Assembly: GCA_023101885.1 (NCBI GenBank)
Contig: JALPQD010000305.1
Span: 62,001-126,000 of the forward strand
Length of the DNA: 64,000 bases
Source: Typhlomys cinereus
Lineage: Eukaryota; Chordata; Mammalia; Rodentia; Platacanthomyidae
Direction of reading: 5' to 3'
Positions 9,640 to 19,954 of this stretch are shown here, in pieces. The position numbers and the translations under genes are program-made. Below the pieces are notes generated by a model that searched no databases, was not told where the DNA came from, and saw only the letters and a program-made list of their open reading frames with translations. Position 1 is the stretch's first letter. Every line of letters begins with the position of its first letter.

Positions 9640-10030
9640 CATATATATATGTATATAGTGTGTGTGGGCACGTGGGCATCTGCACATACGCACATTTGTT
9701 CACGTGGGTGGGTGTCCATGTGTGGGGAGTATATGTACACGAGTGTGCTTGAGTGTGTCTATCTGTGGAGGCTCAAAGGTGATATCAGGACTCGATCACT
9801 ATTCCACCTTACTGCTGTGAGCCTGGGTCTTTAATTAAATCTAGAGCCACCATTAGAGCTGGTCTGCTAGTCAACTTCCTCTGGAAATTTCCAGGCTTCC
9901 TTTTCGGGGACTAGAATTGAAAATGAGCTTCTACACTCACCTGGCATTTTTACATTGGATCTGGAGATCTGAATTTAATTCTTTTGCTTGCAAGACAAAG
10001 GCTTTAACCACTGAGTCATTTCCCCAGTCT
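9640..10030 (-). repeat. Composite SINE region with TG-rich tail
   Basis: An irregular TG-rich stretch (9655-9770) leads into a body. The body ends with TTACATTGGATCTGGAGATC and AACCACTGAGTCATTTCCCC, the complement of a B2-type head. The middle is too diverged to classify. Confidence 0.5.
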
Positions 10031-10094
10031 CGGATCTTATTTTAAAGTCAGCTGATTTATAGATTAGCAACTTCAATTCCCCTTAGTTTTGTTT

Positions 10095-10210
10095 GTTTAT
10101 GCCTTTTTTAGATAGGGTCTCCCAATGTTCAGATGAGCTTCAAATTGTTGATCCTCCTGCCTCAGCCTCCTAAGTGCTGGATTACAGTCCTGTGTCACAG
10201 CGCCCAGCTC
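10095..10210 (-). repeat. B1 SINE
   Basis: AGATAGGGTCTCCCAATGTT, then TCCTGCCTCAGCCTCCTAAG, then TGCTGGATTACAGTCCTG. Confidence 0.8.
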
Positions 10211-10779
10211 TTTTGCCATGTAAAGTGACATTGTCACAAGCTGTGGGGATTGAAGCGTAGATGTATCGAGGGGCCCAGTTTTTGGCCTGCTCTAAATAAT
10301 GCTTATGCTGATCAGTCTAGTGTTAGTGCTATTTTTTATAGCCAGGATGTTTATCCTGTGATTTTTCCTCGTCTCTCATCTTGGAGAAGCTTTCGGTGTT
10401 CTTTGGCCACAATTCTGAAGCGAGATGCGATTGGGGGGTGCCTAGAGGATAGGGCAAGCTTCCCTAGATGACTGTTCATTCCACTTCTACTCCTCAGCTC
10501 CAGCCTTACCAAAGACCCAGCCTGTCATGCCAGGTCAAAGCACAGGTTTGATTTCACTAGGAGGACCTGACGGTGCAATGGTCCCTTGTATTCTCTGCCT
10601 TAACTCAGCAGCTCTTCTGGGAAGCTCTGGTTATTTCGTCAGCATTAGCCACAAAAGAATGTTGCCTGCCTCACCTCCAGGGGGCTACGTGCTATTAATG
10701 ACTTTTAGCAAGTTCTTCAGACTCATTACCCCAGTAAATGCTATGTCACCCAAATAATCACCACAGCCTCTGACTGGTC
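10211..10779. other. Intergenic, no feature recognised
   Basis: Single-copy sequence between the 3' ends of GCNA and CXCR3. The open frames 10250-10471 and 10527-10757 lack family features. Confidence 0.45.
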
Positions 10780-11160
10780 TGTGATCTCATCACCTTCTCC
10801 CAGACTACCTTTCCATTCCCCTCCTAGCCAAATCCTTCCTTCCAGCCTCATATCCACCCCTACCCTCCAAGCATTGCTGTTTCCAGGGTAGTGCTGCTGC
10901 TCTGGAAATAAAATACTCTTTCATTACCTTTACCCTTGCAAATGTCACTTGACCATTAAGTCTCTAGGAAACATTCCCAGGTGATTCCTTCATATTCATT
11001 CCTGCGCTTGACGTACACTCTCTCCCTTTGCTCCACAGCATAGATTTGCTTGGTATTTCCTGGTTCTTACCACTCTCCCTGCTGGCCTGAGTTACTCAGT
11101 TGCAAGAGCTATGACTTATCTATGTCTAGTGGCCCTTTCCCCAGCTCCCTGCCTAGCTGC
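10780..11160 (+). repeat. L2 fossil, 3' end (tentative)
   Basis: The order CCTTCCTTCCAGCCTCATAT, TTGCAAATGTCACTTGACC, GCAAGAGCTATGACTTATCT and CCAGCTCCCTGCCTAGC resembles the L2 tail 'gactgtgagctcc...ctatgtcttatct...ccccagcacctagc'. Divergence is high. Confidence 0.4.
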
Positions 11161-11309
11161 CACCACCCAGATCCCCGAGGGACCACTGACTCCACTAGGC
11201 AGCAGACAGCTCAGCAGGGGACAGAGCAGCACCCAAGGGGACAGAGAGGTCATCCGAGGGCCAAGCAGGAAAAGGCAGGAAGTATGCTGGCCTAGATAAC
11301 TACTAATAC

Positions 11310-11683
11310 ACTCTGGTCCTCAATGTCTTGTTTATTGAAAAGTTTATATGGGACTTTAGACATGAAAATGAGCACGCATTGAGATGTTGGGGGCCACAGC
11401 TGAGCAAGAAGCTGGCCCTCTGCTGCTTGCCTCCCGCCCCCTCCCATGGGGAAGGTCAAATTTTACTGGCCGAGTTTGAAAGATGGTGGGGTTCCAGGCG
11501 GTCAGCGCTGAAGCGGCAAGGTGGGTCTTGGTAGCTACGGAGTAGGGATGATGCAGCCCCTGGAGCTGGGAGAGTGGCTTTCGGGGAGACCTGGAGGTGC
11601 TGGGCCTACCATAAGGAAGGGAAGAACCTAGAATGGCAGGGGAATTAGGCCGTGTGGGGTTCAGTGGAGCCCCCGTTCCAGAC
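11310..11683 (-). other. CXCR3: CXCR3 3' UTR
   Basis: Repeat-free, GC-rich sequence between the TGA at 11684-11686 and the polyadenylation signal. It ends about 2.9 kb from the GCNA 3' end, so the two genes converge. Confidence 0.7.
11331..11336 (-). terminator. CXCR3: CXCR3 polyadenylation signal
   Basis: TTTATT on the + strand is AATAAA on the gene strand, 348 bases after the CXCR3 stop codon. No other hexamer was noted between the stop and this site. Confidence 0.75.
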
Positions 11684-12775
11684 TCACAAGCCTAAGTAGG
11701 AAGCCTCTGTTGTCTCTGACCAGGATGAGTCTCGGCGGGAAGATGATGGCTGCCGCTGGAGTCCTCTCTGGTCGCCGCGGACCAGACGCATGAGCACTGT
11801 CCACATTTGCTCCCTGAACTTGATCCCCACAAAGGCATAGAGCAGTGGATTGAGGCAGCAGTGCACGTAACCCATCCCCGAGGTCACCGACTTGGCCACA
11901 TCCACGTGACTTTCTCGGTCACAGTTGCGTGCCAAGACCCCCACGTCCATGAGGATGTCTACCAGCACCACCAGGTGATAGGGGGTCCAGCAGAGGGCAA
12001 AGGCCACCACCACCATCACTACTAGCCGCATAGCTCGAAAGCGCCGCTGGCCTCGGGAACCCACCAGCACGGCCAGAATATGGGCGTAACAGTAGGCCAT
12101 GACCAACAAGGGCAGCAGGAAGCCAGCCAACAACTGCAGCACACGCAGAGCCGTGCGGCCGGCCTGTTGGAAGTTGTACTGGCAGTGGGTGGCATTGTAA
12201 CGCTTATCGTAGCTGGCCGACAGGAAGATGAAGTCTGGAAAGGCAAAGAGCAGACAGAGAACCCAAACATATACGCAGGTGAGGGTCACGCGTGCCCGGG
12301 GGCCCCGGCGGTAGAGCTGGGTGGCATGCACTATGTTCAGATAGCGGTCGAAGCTGATGCAGGCCAGGAAGAGGGCGCCCGAGTAGAAGTTGATGTTGAA
12401 GATGGCACCTGCCACTTTGCAGAGGCCAGAGCCGAAGACCCACTGGATGGCAGCATCCACCGCCCACAACGGCAGGGTCAGCACCAGTAGAGCGTCGGCC
12501 ACGGCCAGGTGCAGCAGGAAGGTGTCGGTGCTGCTCAGGGTTGCTCGCTGGCTCAGCAGCACGGCCACCACGGCCCCATTGCCTAGCAGCCCCAGCAAAA
12601 ACAGGAGACTGTAGAGGGCCGGCAAGAAGGCCCGGTCAAAGTTCAGGCTGAAGTCCTGCACACAGGGCTGGGAGGTGCAGCAGGAGATGGTCTCGTTTTC
12701 CTCATAATCATAGGAAAAGGTACAGTTTTCCAGGAAGGCGAAGTCCGAGGTGTGTAGCACTTGATGTTCGCTCAT
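11684..12775 (-). CDS. CXCR3: CXCR3, exon 2 (residues 5-367 of the chemokine receptor)
   Basis: A class A G-protein-coupled receptor for interferon-induced CXC chemokines (CXCL9, CXCL10, CXCL11), acting in the plasma membrane of activated T and NK cells. With the four codons of exon 1 it gives 367 residues, equal to the mouse length I recall. Visible features are: acidic N-terminus with Tyr26 and Tyr28 in SYDYEEN (likely sulfation sites); N-x-T sites at Asn21, Asn31 and Asn198; TM1 with GN (69-70); TM2 with LAVAD (94-98); Cys123-Cys202 disulfide pair; DRY at 147-149; CWTP at 266-269; NPLLY at 313-317; and a Ser/Thr-rich tail [20 protein letters not shown]. The acceptor is GGGCAG before the ATG Met5 codon, where human has GTG (Val). 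The frame stays open 26 codons into the intron. Odd points are Cys22 beside the first glycosylation site and Tyr173 in TM4. The gene is intact. Confidence 0.98.
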   Translation of the reverse strand: MSEHQVLHTSDFAFLENCTFSYDYEENETISCCTSQPCVQDFSLNFDRAFLPALYSLLFLLGLLGNGAVVAVLLSQRATLSSTDTFLLHLAVADALLVLTLPLWAVDAAIQWVFGSGLCKVAGAIFNINFYSGALFLACISFDRYLNIVHATQLYRRGPRARVTLTCVYVWVLCLLFAFPDFIFLSASYDKRYNATHCQYNFQQAGRTALRVLQLLAGFLLPLLVMAYCYAHILAVLVGSRGQRRFRAMRLVVMVVVAFALCWTPYHLVVLVDILMDVGVLARNCDRESHVDVAKSVTSGMGYVHCCLNPLLYAFVGIKFREQMWTVLMRLVRGDQRGLQRQPSSSRRDSSWSETTEASYLGL

Positions 12776-13182
12776 CTGCCCGAGGAAGGTGGAGAGAGGG
12801 AAGGGAGGCCACGCTTTGTAAAGGCCTGGCCCCTCTTCTGCCCGTACTGACATGCGTGTGCTGAGGAATGCTGCTATCAGGACTTTTCCAGAAAGAAAGT
12901 CACCCCCTTTCTTCTGGGCTCACCCCTACCGACCTCCCTCTCTGCCCAGTCTGGGACGACAGCTTCCATTCCCAAATGCTGCTTTCCTGCCCTCCTCCCC
13001 CCGCCCCCCGCTTGTGGGCCATATCTGGAGACCCTAGCTTCCTGGCCTCTCATAGGGCTTCTCTACAAATTACTGTGCACCCCCACACAACGCCACAAAT
13101 GCTTCCCCTCCCCTACACAGAAATTTACACAACCATTCAGGTGCCCGGTGATTTCTCTATCCAAGCTCCAGTAGAAAGTTGT

Positions 13183-13308
13183 TTTGATTTTTTTTTTTTT
13201 TTTTTTGAGCTAGGGGGTCTCTCTCTAGTAGCCACGCTGGTTTTGAACTCCAGTTCCTGCCTCTGCTTCTCAAATAGCCATTTCAGTAAGGGCACATCGC
13301 TGTACTTA
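13183..13308 (-). repeat. B1 SINE in CXCR3 intron 1
   Basis: A long T-run is followed by GAGCTAGGGGGTCTCTCTCT, CACGCTGGTTTTGAACTCC and CTGCCTCTGCTTCTCAAA. The distal half is degraded. Confidence 0.65.
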
Positions 13309-13394
13309 AATAGCAGGGTCTTCCGTCTCTCGCTCCTCCCATCCCCTGAACCACCACAGAGCCAGAGATCACCGAGGTCGAGACTCTACATGCC

Positions 13395-13495
13395 CCTTCT
13401 CTTGGCATTATTCAGATAAGATACCAAAGCTACAGCTAGAGAGAGGCTTGTCTGTGGTCATTGGCCAGACTGGGTTTCTGATTCCCTCCAATACT
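13395..13495 (-). repeat. MIR fragment (tentative)
   Basis: GATAAGATACCAAAGCTACAG, then TGTGGTCATTGGCCAGACTG, in the order of the MIR complement. Confidence 0.4.
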
Positions 13496-13623
13496 GTCTC
13501 TGAAACCTTAAAAGGCTTACTCTACCCTTTCGTGCCCCCCCCCCCAGCTATGGAGCAGCCCTAGTCTGTCCCTGGTACCCTTGGGACAGCCACTTGGAGC
13601 TAGGTCTGGACAGCAGAATTTAC

Positions 13624-13635
13624 CTCTAGGTTCAT
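13624..13635 (-). CDS. CXCR3: CXCR3, exon 1 coding part (first four codons)
   Basis: On the gene strand ATG AAC CTA GAG is followed at once by the donor GTAAAT. This matches the short first coding exon of human and mouse CXCR3 (M-x-L-E), and joins in phase to exon 2 (MNLE|MSEHQVL). The start lies in a weak-to-fair context (GAGCCATGA). The 5' UTR runs to higher coordinates (about 13636-13730). It resembles human exon 1 in containing repeated CAGC/CCGGAGC motifs and the AGC-C-ATG junction. Confidence 0.9.
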
Positions 13636-13900
13636 GGCTCGGCGGCTGCTCCGGGTGCTGCAACTGTGTACTGCTTACTTGTCCCTCTGCTTTGGCACTT
13701 GTGGTCACGGGAACTTGTAGCACACAGAGGAAGTGAGGCTTTCACGCGGTTTAGTGTGACCTCTTCCAGAGGATTATGTATGCAGACCTCTACACAGTTC
13801 CTCCCTAGACCATTCCTGCGGCCAGGTGAACCTGCTTTGGCTGGTGAGGTTGGGAGCGGGGGCTGGCACTGAATCCATCAATAACCAGTCCTAGGAGCAG
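13636..13900 (-). promoter_or_regulatory. CXCR3: CXCR3 5' UTR and proximal promoter region (inferred)
   Basis: Position upstream of exon 1 on the gene strand is the only firm evidence. There is no clear TATA box. A T-box half-site core TCACAC (complement of 13754-13759) is present. T-bet is known to drive CXCR3 in Th1 cells, but a six-base match is weak evidence. Confidence 0.35.
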
Positions 13901-14560
13901 AATCTCGATTTGATGGCGGTGACTGGAGAAAGGAAACACATGCTCTTAAAGGCACCTTGTCCCTGAACAGGTCTAGGGTTGTATGTTCATTAGGAGATTA
14001 TGATGGACCGTGATATGAATGCTGTAATCAGAATTTTTCATGGGAAGGGAGGATATTTTCTGATAATATGTCACCCCTTCCCTAATTTGGGCATGGTTAG
14101 AGCTGACTGGGCATTGGTGCATATTTTCTTTTAAGTCATGAGATTATAAGGAGCCCCAATGTCATCTAGTCTGTTCATATGGAATCCAGACTAGATGGAG
14201 CTGACCTGGACCAGTAATTTGGAGTATGTGATGACTCGGTGGTTGGCAGCTGGGAACATGTGGTGTAACTAGCAGGACAGTTGACGGGATAGCAGGCTAT
14301 CAGGAATATGGGGGTTTTGTGTGGTGATAAGCAGAAAGGCTGGGCCCTAGGGCTCAGAGTGGCTTAGTGGGGGTCCAGGTCCTTTAAGAGGAAGGGTTCA
14401 TAGGAAAAGCCATCCAGTGGGAGAAATGGAGGGCATCTTCCACCTCAGAGTGTAGCAAGTTCAACCTGTGTGCTCATCTGTCCTGGGCTCATGCCTGCTT
14501 GAATAATCCCATCTCAAAGTGTGTGGGATGGGAAGGACATTGGCTCTCTTAAAATGATTA
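13901..14560. other. Intergenic, no feature recognised
   Basis: Upstream of CXCR3. No repeat or coding signature was recognised. It could hold CXCR3 regulatory DNA, but nothing in the sequence shows this directly. Confidence 0.4.
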
Positions 14561-14561
14561 C

Positions 14562-14680
14562 TTTTTGTTTTTTGAGATGGTCTTATTCTGTATCCCGAGG
14601 TGGCCTTCAAGTCATGGCAACTCTCCTGCCTCAGCTTCCTTAGTGCTGGAATTACAGTCATACGCCATCATGCCCAGCTG
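14562..14680 (-). repeat. B1 SINE
   Basis: TTTTGAGATGGTCTTATTCT, then CTCTCCTGCCTCAGCTTCC and GTGCTGGAATTACAGTC. Confidence 0.8.
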
Positions 14681-14686
14681 TGTGCA

Positions 14687-14720
<34 letters not shown>

Positions 14721-14755
14721 CGTGTGCGTGCATGTGTGCATGTGCGCGCGCATGC
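14679..14755. repeat. (TG)n/(CG)n microsatellite
   Basis: Alternating purine-pyrimidine tract with a CGCGCGCG core, a good Z-DNA candidate, abutting the B1. Confidence 0.95.
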
Positions 14756-15079
14756 TAGAGGGAGGTCAGTTTCTTTTAGATGGATAAATTGACATATTCA
14801 CACAGCTAAAAACAAGCAAGAGAATGTTGCATATGCTTCCCGTGGCTGCATGGAGAGAAGTCCGTGCCCACCTGGTAGAGGAGGCAAGAAATAATATTGC
14901 GTATCCTTTGACACCACTTATGTAAATTCTAGGGACCATATAAAACAATACCATATTGTTTTGGACACAACTGTTTATTTTCAAAGAAAACAGAATCTGG
15001 GGATATTACCGACTTGTGAAAGCAGTTGCTTCAGGGGTGAGAAGAGGAACAGGCTTAGGGAGTGGTCCTGTTATTCCAT

Positions 15080-15325
15080 GGTAGGCAGTTGCTTTGTTGA
15101 AGTGCTAGAGAATGAAACCCAGGGTCTCTTGCATACTGCTTAGTCTTCAGCCAGGACCAGTGAAGTGCATCCCTGGCCTTTTAAATCTTTTTTTTTAAGA
15201 ATTTGTTGAAACGGTGTGTTGATACACACTCCGGGCCAGCTTTGATCTTATGACCTTCCTGCCTCTTTGGCCTCTTGAGTGCTGGAATTATAGGAGTGAC
15301 TCACCACATTGCTGAGACCCATTTT
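15080..15325 (-). repeat. ID-like remnant and B1 SINE
   Basis: AATGAAACCCAGGGTCTCTTGCATAC-type ID complement (15110-15140), then from 15187 a T-run, GTTGATACACACTCC, CCTTCCTGCCTCTTTGG and GTGCTGGAATTATAGGAG. Confidence 0.55.
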
Positions 15326-16160
15326 CAAGCAGACTGCCCTACCAATTCAGCCCACATTTATTGACATGATGTGTACTTAGTGGGCACCAAGGCTCTTCAC
15401 CTCCTGTGGGCAGACGGGACTGCGCTCTGAAATTTCTTGTCTTCCATGGAGGAGTTCAGGCTAAAGGGATTTGAGCTCCTGGAGCAGAGCGGTGCAAATG
15501 GTATAGAGCAGGATTGTGAGACCAGGCCAGTTGGGATGCATGGGATGTAGCCTGTGACTGCCTTGAGGGATGGAGAAAACGAGAGCCTGGGCCAGTTTCC
15601 CCCATGCCTGTCTGTGACTTATGCAAATGAGAAAAATGACTGCGAAAGGCTATATTTATGCTTTGTAGAGGACTTAGTTGGCAATTGCGTTCTACATCCC
15701 ATTTTGGTGTTAAAGGGATGATTTTTTTTTTTTTTTTGCTTTATGTAAGAAATGATGGTGAGAGTTGGTGGTCATTTTAGACCTATCTTGTATTGGCAAA
15801 AGTTGGTAAGCCAGTGTGGGCCCTTCCAATGACTTGAAGTATTATGGTCTGTGTGACATGTAAAGGCCTAGGGATCCATCCCTGGCTTCCTTCCTGGGTT
15901 CCAGTCTGCTCATTTGTCTGGGGGGGGGATGATTCCCACCTTTTCGGGTAGCTGAGAGGAAGGGATACCTGGCTGAGCATCAGCTGCAGAAAGCCTTTCT
16001 TTTTGAGGCCCGATTCTGGGGTCAGGATTAAAACCCGTTCTGTCAGCTGGGGCTCCCACTGCTGCCTGGTGACTGTGTGTCTGTAATGCAATGGGAAGCA
16101 CTCAGAGCCTGCCTGGACTCCAGGATTCCTTCAGCCCCATACAACCCCCCGGGACGCTGG
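15326..16160. other. Intergenic, no feature recognised
   Basis: Single-copy sequence with a T-run at 15722-15737 and a short G-run at 15919-15927. The minus-strand open frame 16091-15783 shows no family features. Confidence 0.45.
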
Positions 16161-16164
16161 GTAA

Positions 16165-16290
16165 ATCAGGACTTTTTCTGAGCCAATTTCCTCCCCAGGC
16201 TGTTACGAGATGAACTGAGATAACCACAGCTCTGGGCACTTAGCTCAGGGCAAAGGACAGTGCAGGCACAGAGCATTCTAAGCGAGTCTG
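16165..16290 (+). repeat. MIR fossil SINE
   Basis: GGCTGTTACGAGATGAACTGAGATAAC-type stretch, then GGGCACTTAGCTCAGGGCAA, the MIR 'gagataatgtatgtaaagcgcttagcacagtgcc' region. Confidence 0.55.
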
Positions 16291-17870
16291 ATATCTGACC
16301 CACTCTCAGAGCCACCCAGAGTCTTCGTATCAGGAGAGCGTGCGATCAGCACTGGTGGGTTTGGGGTATGTGGGTGTAGCTGTGGTCAAAGAGATGGTCC
16401 TCCAGAAAGGTGGTCCCTGGTCTTGGCTACTAGAGTGTGTGTTGGGGGGGGGGACCTCCAGTTCTAGCCAAATTCTCTGGATGGCCAACCTTAGTTTTTG
16501 TAGCAGAAGAGTGGGTCTGAGGATGGCATAAATTTGATGGCGTTGCTCTGTGGACCACATAGCATGTGTGTGGTGCGGGTGGGTGCCCAGTGAATAGCTA
16601 GCTCCTCCTCTTCTGGTAATTTTCCAAATCCACCCCTTCCAAGCTTCAAAATGGCAGGTCTGTGGTGGGTTTTTGCTGTCACTGACAACTGAGATTCCTC
16701 AGAAGAGTCCCAAGACGTTGGCCTGTGCTGAGCCTTCATTTGACCTCCCAATTTGGTGCTTTCCAGTTCCAAGCAGCATCAGCCCAAGTCAGAGCCATGC
16801 CCTGCCTAGCCGAGGCTCTCCAGCCTCTGCCAGCAGGGAAGGCTGAGGAGGAAGTTAGTCAGAGCGAAGCTGCCGGGGCCCCACCTGTGGTCAAGGTGTG
16901 AAATGTGCACCTGGCTCTTGTCCGCCCCCCTTCCCCTGTTGTTTTTCATTCTTTCACACCTCTGAGCTGCGGTTTGGGGAGATGGGAGGCTCGGAGAAGT
17001 ACATCTTCAGGTCCAGTCCCTCACAGGAAGGAGGGCCCCCACCAGGGACAAGGGCTATTTCCTCCTCTCCTCCAGTGTGCTACTTTAGTCTCCCCAGCGC
17101 CTCGGATTGTCCCTTAGCCCTGCTCCAAAAGCTCCTGGACTCGGCTGCCCAGGCCAGAAGCTCCACACATCAAGAAGAGTTCCAGCCCTGGTATCTGCCT
17201 CTCATGCCACTCAGGCTCCAGGGGGGCCCAGGATCTAGGGACAGTCCCTATCTCTGCTCCTCGCCGTGCAGTTCTCCTGGGACTGAGGGCAAAATGTTCC
17301 ATAGCCAGGGTCCAGGGAGCATCAGAGCGGGGCACGTGCTTGCCCAGCTGTGTCAGAACTGCCTCGCCCTCTGACCTCGGCAGCAGAGCCGGACCCAGCC
17401 AGATGATGGGCATAGCTGACATTCATTAGTTACTTATCCGGGGCAAGTTCTAGGTGCTGCGCCGCCGATGTTGTTTTGTTAGGTTTGAGATGAGCTCTGT
17501 GTGGCCCAGACAGGCTGTGTATCACCTCAGATGCCTCGAGACATGTGTTTTGGCCAAAAACGTGGTTTGCGTTCACGTGGGGGAGTCTTTCCTTTTCTCA
17601 GCCAGCAGGAGTGAGCAGCTCTTTTTCTTTCTCAGAGCTCCCTAATTTTCTTTCTCTCCCGCCTTACTTGAACTCCCTGACCTTCTGGAAAATGACTCAA
17701 CTAATCCAAACTAATCTCCTACAGTCCCAACGTGAGCACTGGGGACTTTGTGAATGTGCCCCATGCAGTGTCGTGGCCCAGCCTCTTATTACAACGGAGC
17801 CCATATTTGCCCAGCTAGGCAGCGAGTCATCTGCATAATCGCAGGCAGCAGGGCTGGGGGGGGGGCTGTG
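16291..17870. other. GC-rich intergenic DNA, no gene supported
   Basis: No SINE or LINE was recognised. The longest open frame, 16898-17374 (158 codons), is Pro/Ser-rich, has overlapping alternatives in other frames, and shows no motif. It has no clear promoter or splice context, so I do not call it a gene. Confidence 0.4.
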
Positions 17871-17879
17871 TGGCAGAGC

Positions 17880-18010
17880 AGGGGAGCCCATGGACTCTGA
17901 AACTGACTAGCGGTGCGACCCTAGGTAGGGTTATTTCACCTCTCTGTGCCTCATCTTCCTCCTCTGGTTTAAAAGGGGAGGAGAGGTACTCAGAACAGTC
18001 CCTGGCGGTG
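17880..18010 (+). repeat. MIR fossil SINE
   Basis: ATGGACTCTGAAACTGACTAG, then GCGACCCTAGGTAGGGTTAT, then CCTCTCTGTGCCTCATCTTC and TCTGGTTTAAAAGGGGAGG. This is the best-preserved MIR in the window. Confidence 0.85.
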
Positions 18011-18481
18011 CCAAACTTCCCGCCTGATGTGGCTGCTCGGGTTCCCACCAGGACTGAACGCATCCAAAGGTACAGCTTCATTGGCATTGAGGTACCCAAA
18101 GGACTTTCCAAGTCTGCAAAGCCCTGAGGCCTTTGGGGCTTAGAGCCATCTTGAGTTTGTGGCTATGTCCATGTCTTTATGGATCAGGGGGTGGGATGTC
18201 CCTCCAGACAGGGTACCAGATGGGTGGGTGATCAACCAGGAGCTGAGCATGGTAGGAACTTCTGGGCCTTGCCCCAAGGAGTAGAATTCAGAAGGATGTT
18301 GAAGAGACACGAGATTGAAAGCAGGTTCTCCCTTATGTCTGTCACTCAATGCCACGGCAGTTGCCGACCTAGTGCGTGAACAGGTGGGTGGCAACGCTGG
18401 CTTTCGTCAGCAAGGCTCGTGTATCACTTACCTGCCTGCTGCTGTTTGAAGCACAGACCTATCCTCAGAAGGATTCTTCAA

Positions 18482-18728
18482 GGGCTGGGGAGACAGTGGT
18501 TAAAGCCTTTGTCTCAAAAGCAAAAGGACCTGAATTTAGATTCCCAGGTCCCATGTAAATAGGCCAGGCAGACATGGGGGCAGCCTACACTTCTGAGCCT
18601 GGAAGGCGGAGCCTGGGAAACCCCAAAGCAAAGCAACAGGGAGGTAGAACAATCCAGGATGATTCCTGGTGTCACTTTGGGGCCTCCCCAGGCGCACGTG
18701 TACACACACAGGTACACATGGAAAGATA
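18482..18728 (+). repeat. B2-superfamily SINE (Dip-like)
   Basis: Head GGGCTGGGGAGACAGTGGTT, a body with GGAGCCTGGGAAACCCCAAA and CAATCCAGGATGATTCCTGG, and a short CA end. Confidence 0.85.
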
Positions 18729-18764
18729 AAAGAATTCTTCCACCTGTGTTCTTACTTTTTTTTC

Positions 18765-18870
18765 TGATTCCTATTTTAAAGACAGGAAACAGACGAGCGT
18801 AAGTAGCTTGCTGACGTCCACAGTAAATATGTAGCACAGCAGGATATCCAGCCAGTCTGGCTTCAAAAAT
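18765..18870 (-). repeat. MIR fossil SINE
   Basis: CTATTTTAAAGACAGGAAACAG, then GTAAGTAGCTTGCTGACGTC and TAGCACAGCAGGATATCC, the complement of the MIR core. Confidence 0.7.
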
Positions 18871-19298
18871 CAACACCTGACTAGCCCGCGGTCCTCTGAC
18901 AGAGGTCATTTCATCTTGTGAGCACCAGGCATTTGAAAGGTCTTTGTGTGAGTTCAGGAGGGGCACTGAAAGCTGACCTCCGGCTTGGCCTGGCATAGGG
19001 TAGTGGGGTGCTGTTCCCTGTGCAAATTCCCAGCAGGAGCTGGCGTCACACCCACCGCAGGACCCCTTCTGGGAAGAGGAGAGCGCCTCCTGAGTTCTGC
19101 AGTGACGGAGAGGACAGAAGAGTAAGGACAAGAGGCCCAGGACTCAGGAACCAGAGGCGGTTACCAAGGTAACCAACAGTGTAGCGAAGCTCAAAGCTGA
19201 AGCCTGCCTGGTGCTGATGAGGTGGGGGAGGGGAAGAAAAGGAAATGATATATTAAAAATTCAAGATGTTTTGGAGGATGTCTTAGGAAACCCCTTAA

Positions 19299-19490
19299 CA
19301 CATACGCAAACACACACACACACCACATACGCACACACAAACATACACACATATACACACACGTGCGCATGCGCACACACACCACACATACACACACACA
19401 CATACACACATACATACATACACATTCACATATACATACACATACACACAAACACATATACAAACACACTCACACATACACTCACATACA

Positions 19491-19530
<40 letters not shown>
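19299..19530. repeat. Compound (CA)n microsatellite
   Basis: About 230 bp of CA repeats interrupted by TA, CG and GT dinucleotides, ending in a pure (CA)n run (about 19498-19530). The long Cys/Val and His/Thr frames across it are artefacts. Confidence 0.97.
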
Positions 19531-19531
<1 letters not shown>

Positions 19532-19689
19532 CTTGTGGAACTTAATGCTAGATTTTGGCAGATTTGCTAGTGAAGAGGATCATGCATATCTACCTGGAAT
19601 ACTTACGGATCACTGTAATTTATGGTCTAGCTACAGAGGGGCTTGCCTAGGAAGATCTGGCTTATGGTCTAGCTAAGGAAGACACACGC

Positions 19690-19800
19690 AGGAAGATGCG
19701 TGTGGTGGTACATGCCTGTAATTAGCACTTGGGAGGTGGAGGAAGAAGGATGAAAAGTTCAGGGTCATCCCTTATACCTAAGTTTAGGCCAGTCTGGATT
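19690..19800 (+). repeat. B1 SINE, 5' copy flanking a purine minisatellite
   Basis: GTGTGGTGGTACATGCCTGT, GCACTTGGGAGGTGGAGGAA, GGCCAGTCTGGATTACATTA. Confidence 0.8.
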
Positions 19801-19804
19801 ACAT

Positions 19805-19950
19805 TAGAGAGAGAGGAGAGAGAGAGGGAGAGGGAGAGGAGGAGAAGAAAGGGGGGAGGAGGAGAAGAAAGGGGGAGGAGGAGAAGAAAGAGGGGAGGAG
19901 GAGAAGAAAGGGGGGAGGAGGAGAAGAAAGGGAGGAGGAGGAGCAGGAGG
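19805..19950 (+). repeat. Homopurine minisatellite, unit about 18-19 bp
   Basis: Five to six units of GGGGAGGAGGAGAAGAAAG with variable G-run length, preceded by (GA)n and followed by GGAGGAGGAGCAGGAGG. It is purely A/G on the + strand over about 140 bp and sits between two B1 elements. Confidence 0.95.
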
Positions 19951-19954
19951 CGGT

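Larger units (their letters stand above)
12776..13623 (-). other. CXCR3: CXCR3 intron 1, with an in-frame extension of exon 2
   Basis: 848-bp intron with donor GTAAAT (complement of 13618-13623) and acceptor CAG. Its 3' end is open in frame with exon 2. From an ATG at 12851-12853 it would add 26 residues, [20 protein letters not shown] onward. The GPGLY...PFP portion resembles the human CXCR3-B N-terminal segment PGLYTAPSSPFPPSQ. An in-frame TGA lies further upstream, so any CXCR3-B-like form would have to start at this ATG. A B1 (13183-13308) and a C-run (13536-13546) also lie in it. Confidence 0.7.

Noticed and set aside
12080..12490. Open frame of 136 codons opposite CXCR3
   Set aside because: It lies antisense within the conserved receptor exon and follows from its GC-rich codons. 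It has no features of its own.
12776..12853. CXCR3 as a single-exon gene of 389 codons
   Set aside because: A CAG acceptor at the conserved exon boundary and a matching four-codon exon 1 with a donor at 13618-13635 give the standard 367-residue protein. The 389-codon frame is at most an alternative form.
16898..17374. 158-codon open frame as a new gene
   Set aside because: Pro/Ser-rich with equally open frames overlapping on both strands. No domain, signal peptide or splice context was seen.
18514..19131. 205-codon minus-strand frame
   Set aside because: Its C-terminal third is the complement of a SINE (18482-18728) and its middle crosses a MIR. No conserved protein features were seen.
19191..19570. 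Cys-Val and His-Thr repeat proteins
   Set aside because: They are read through a CA microsatellite.
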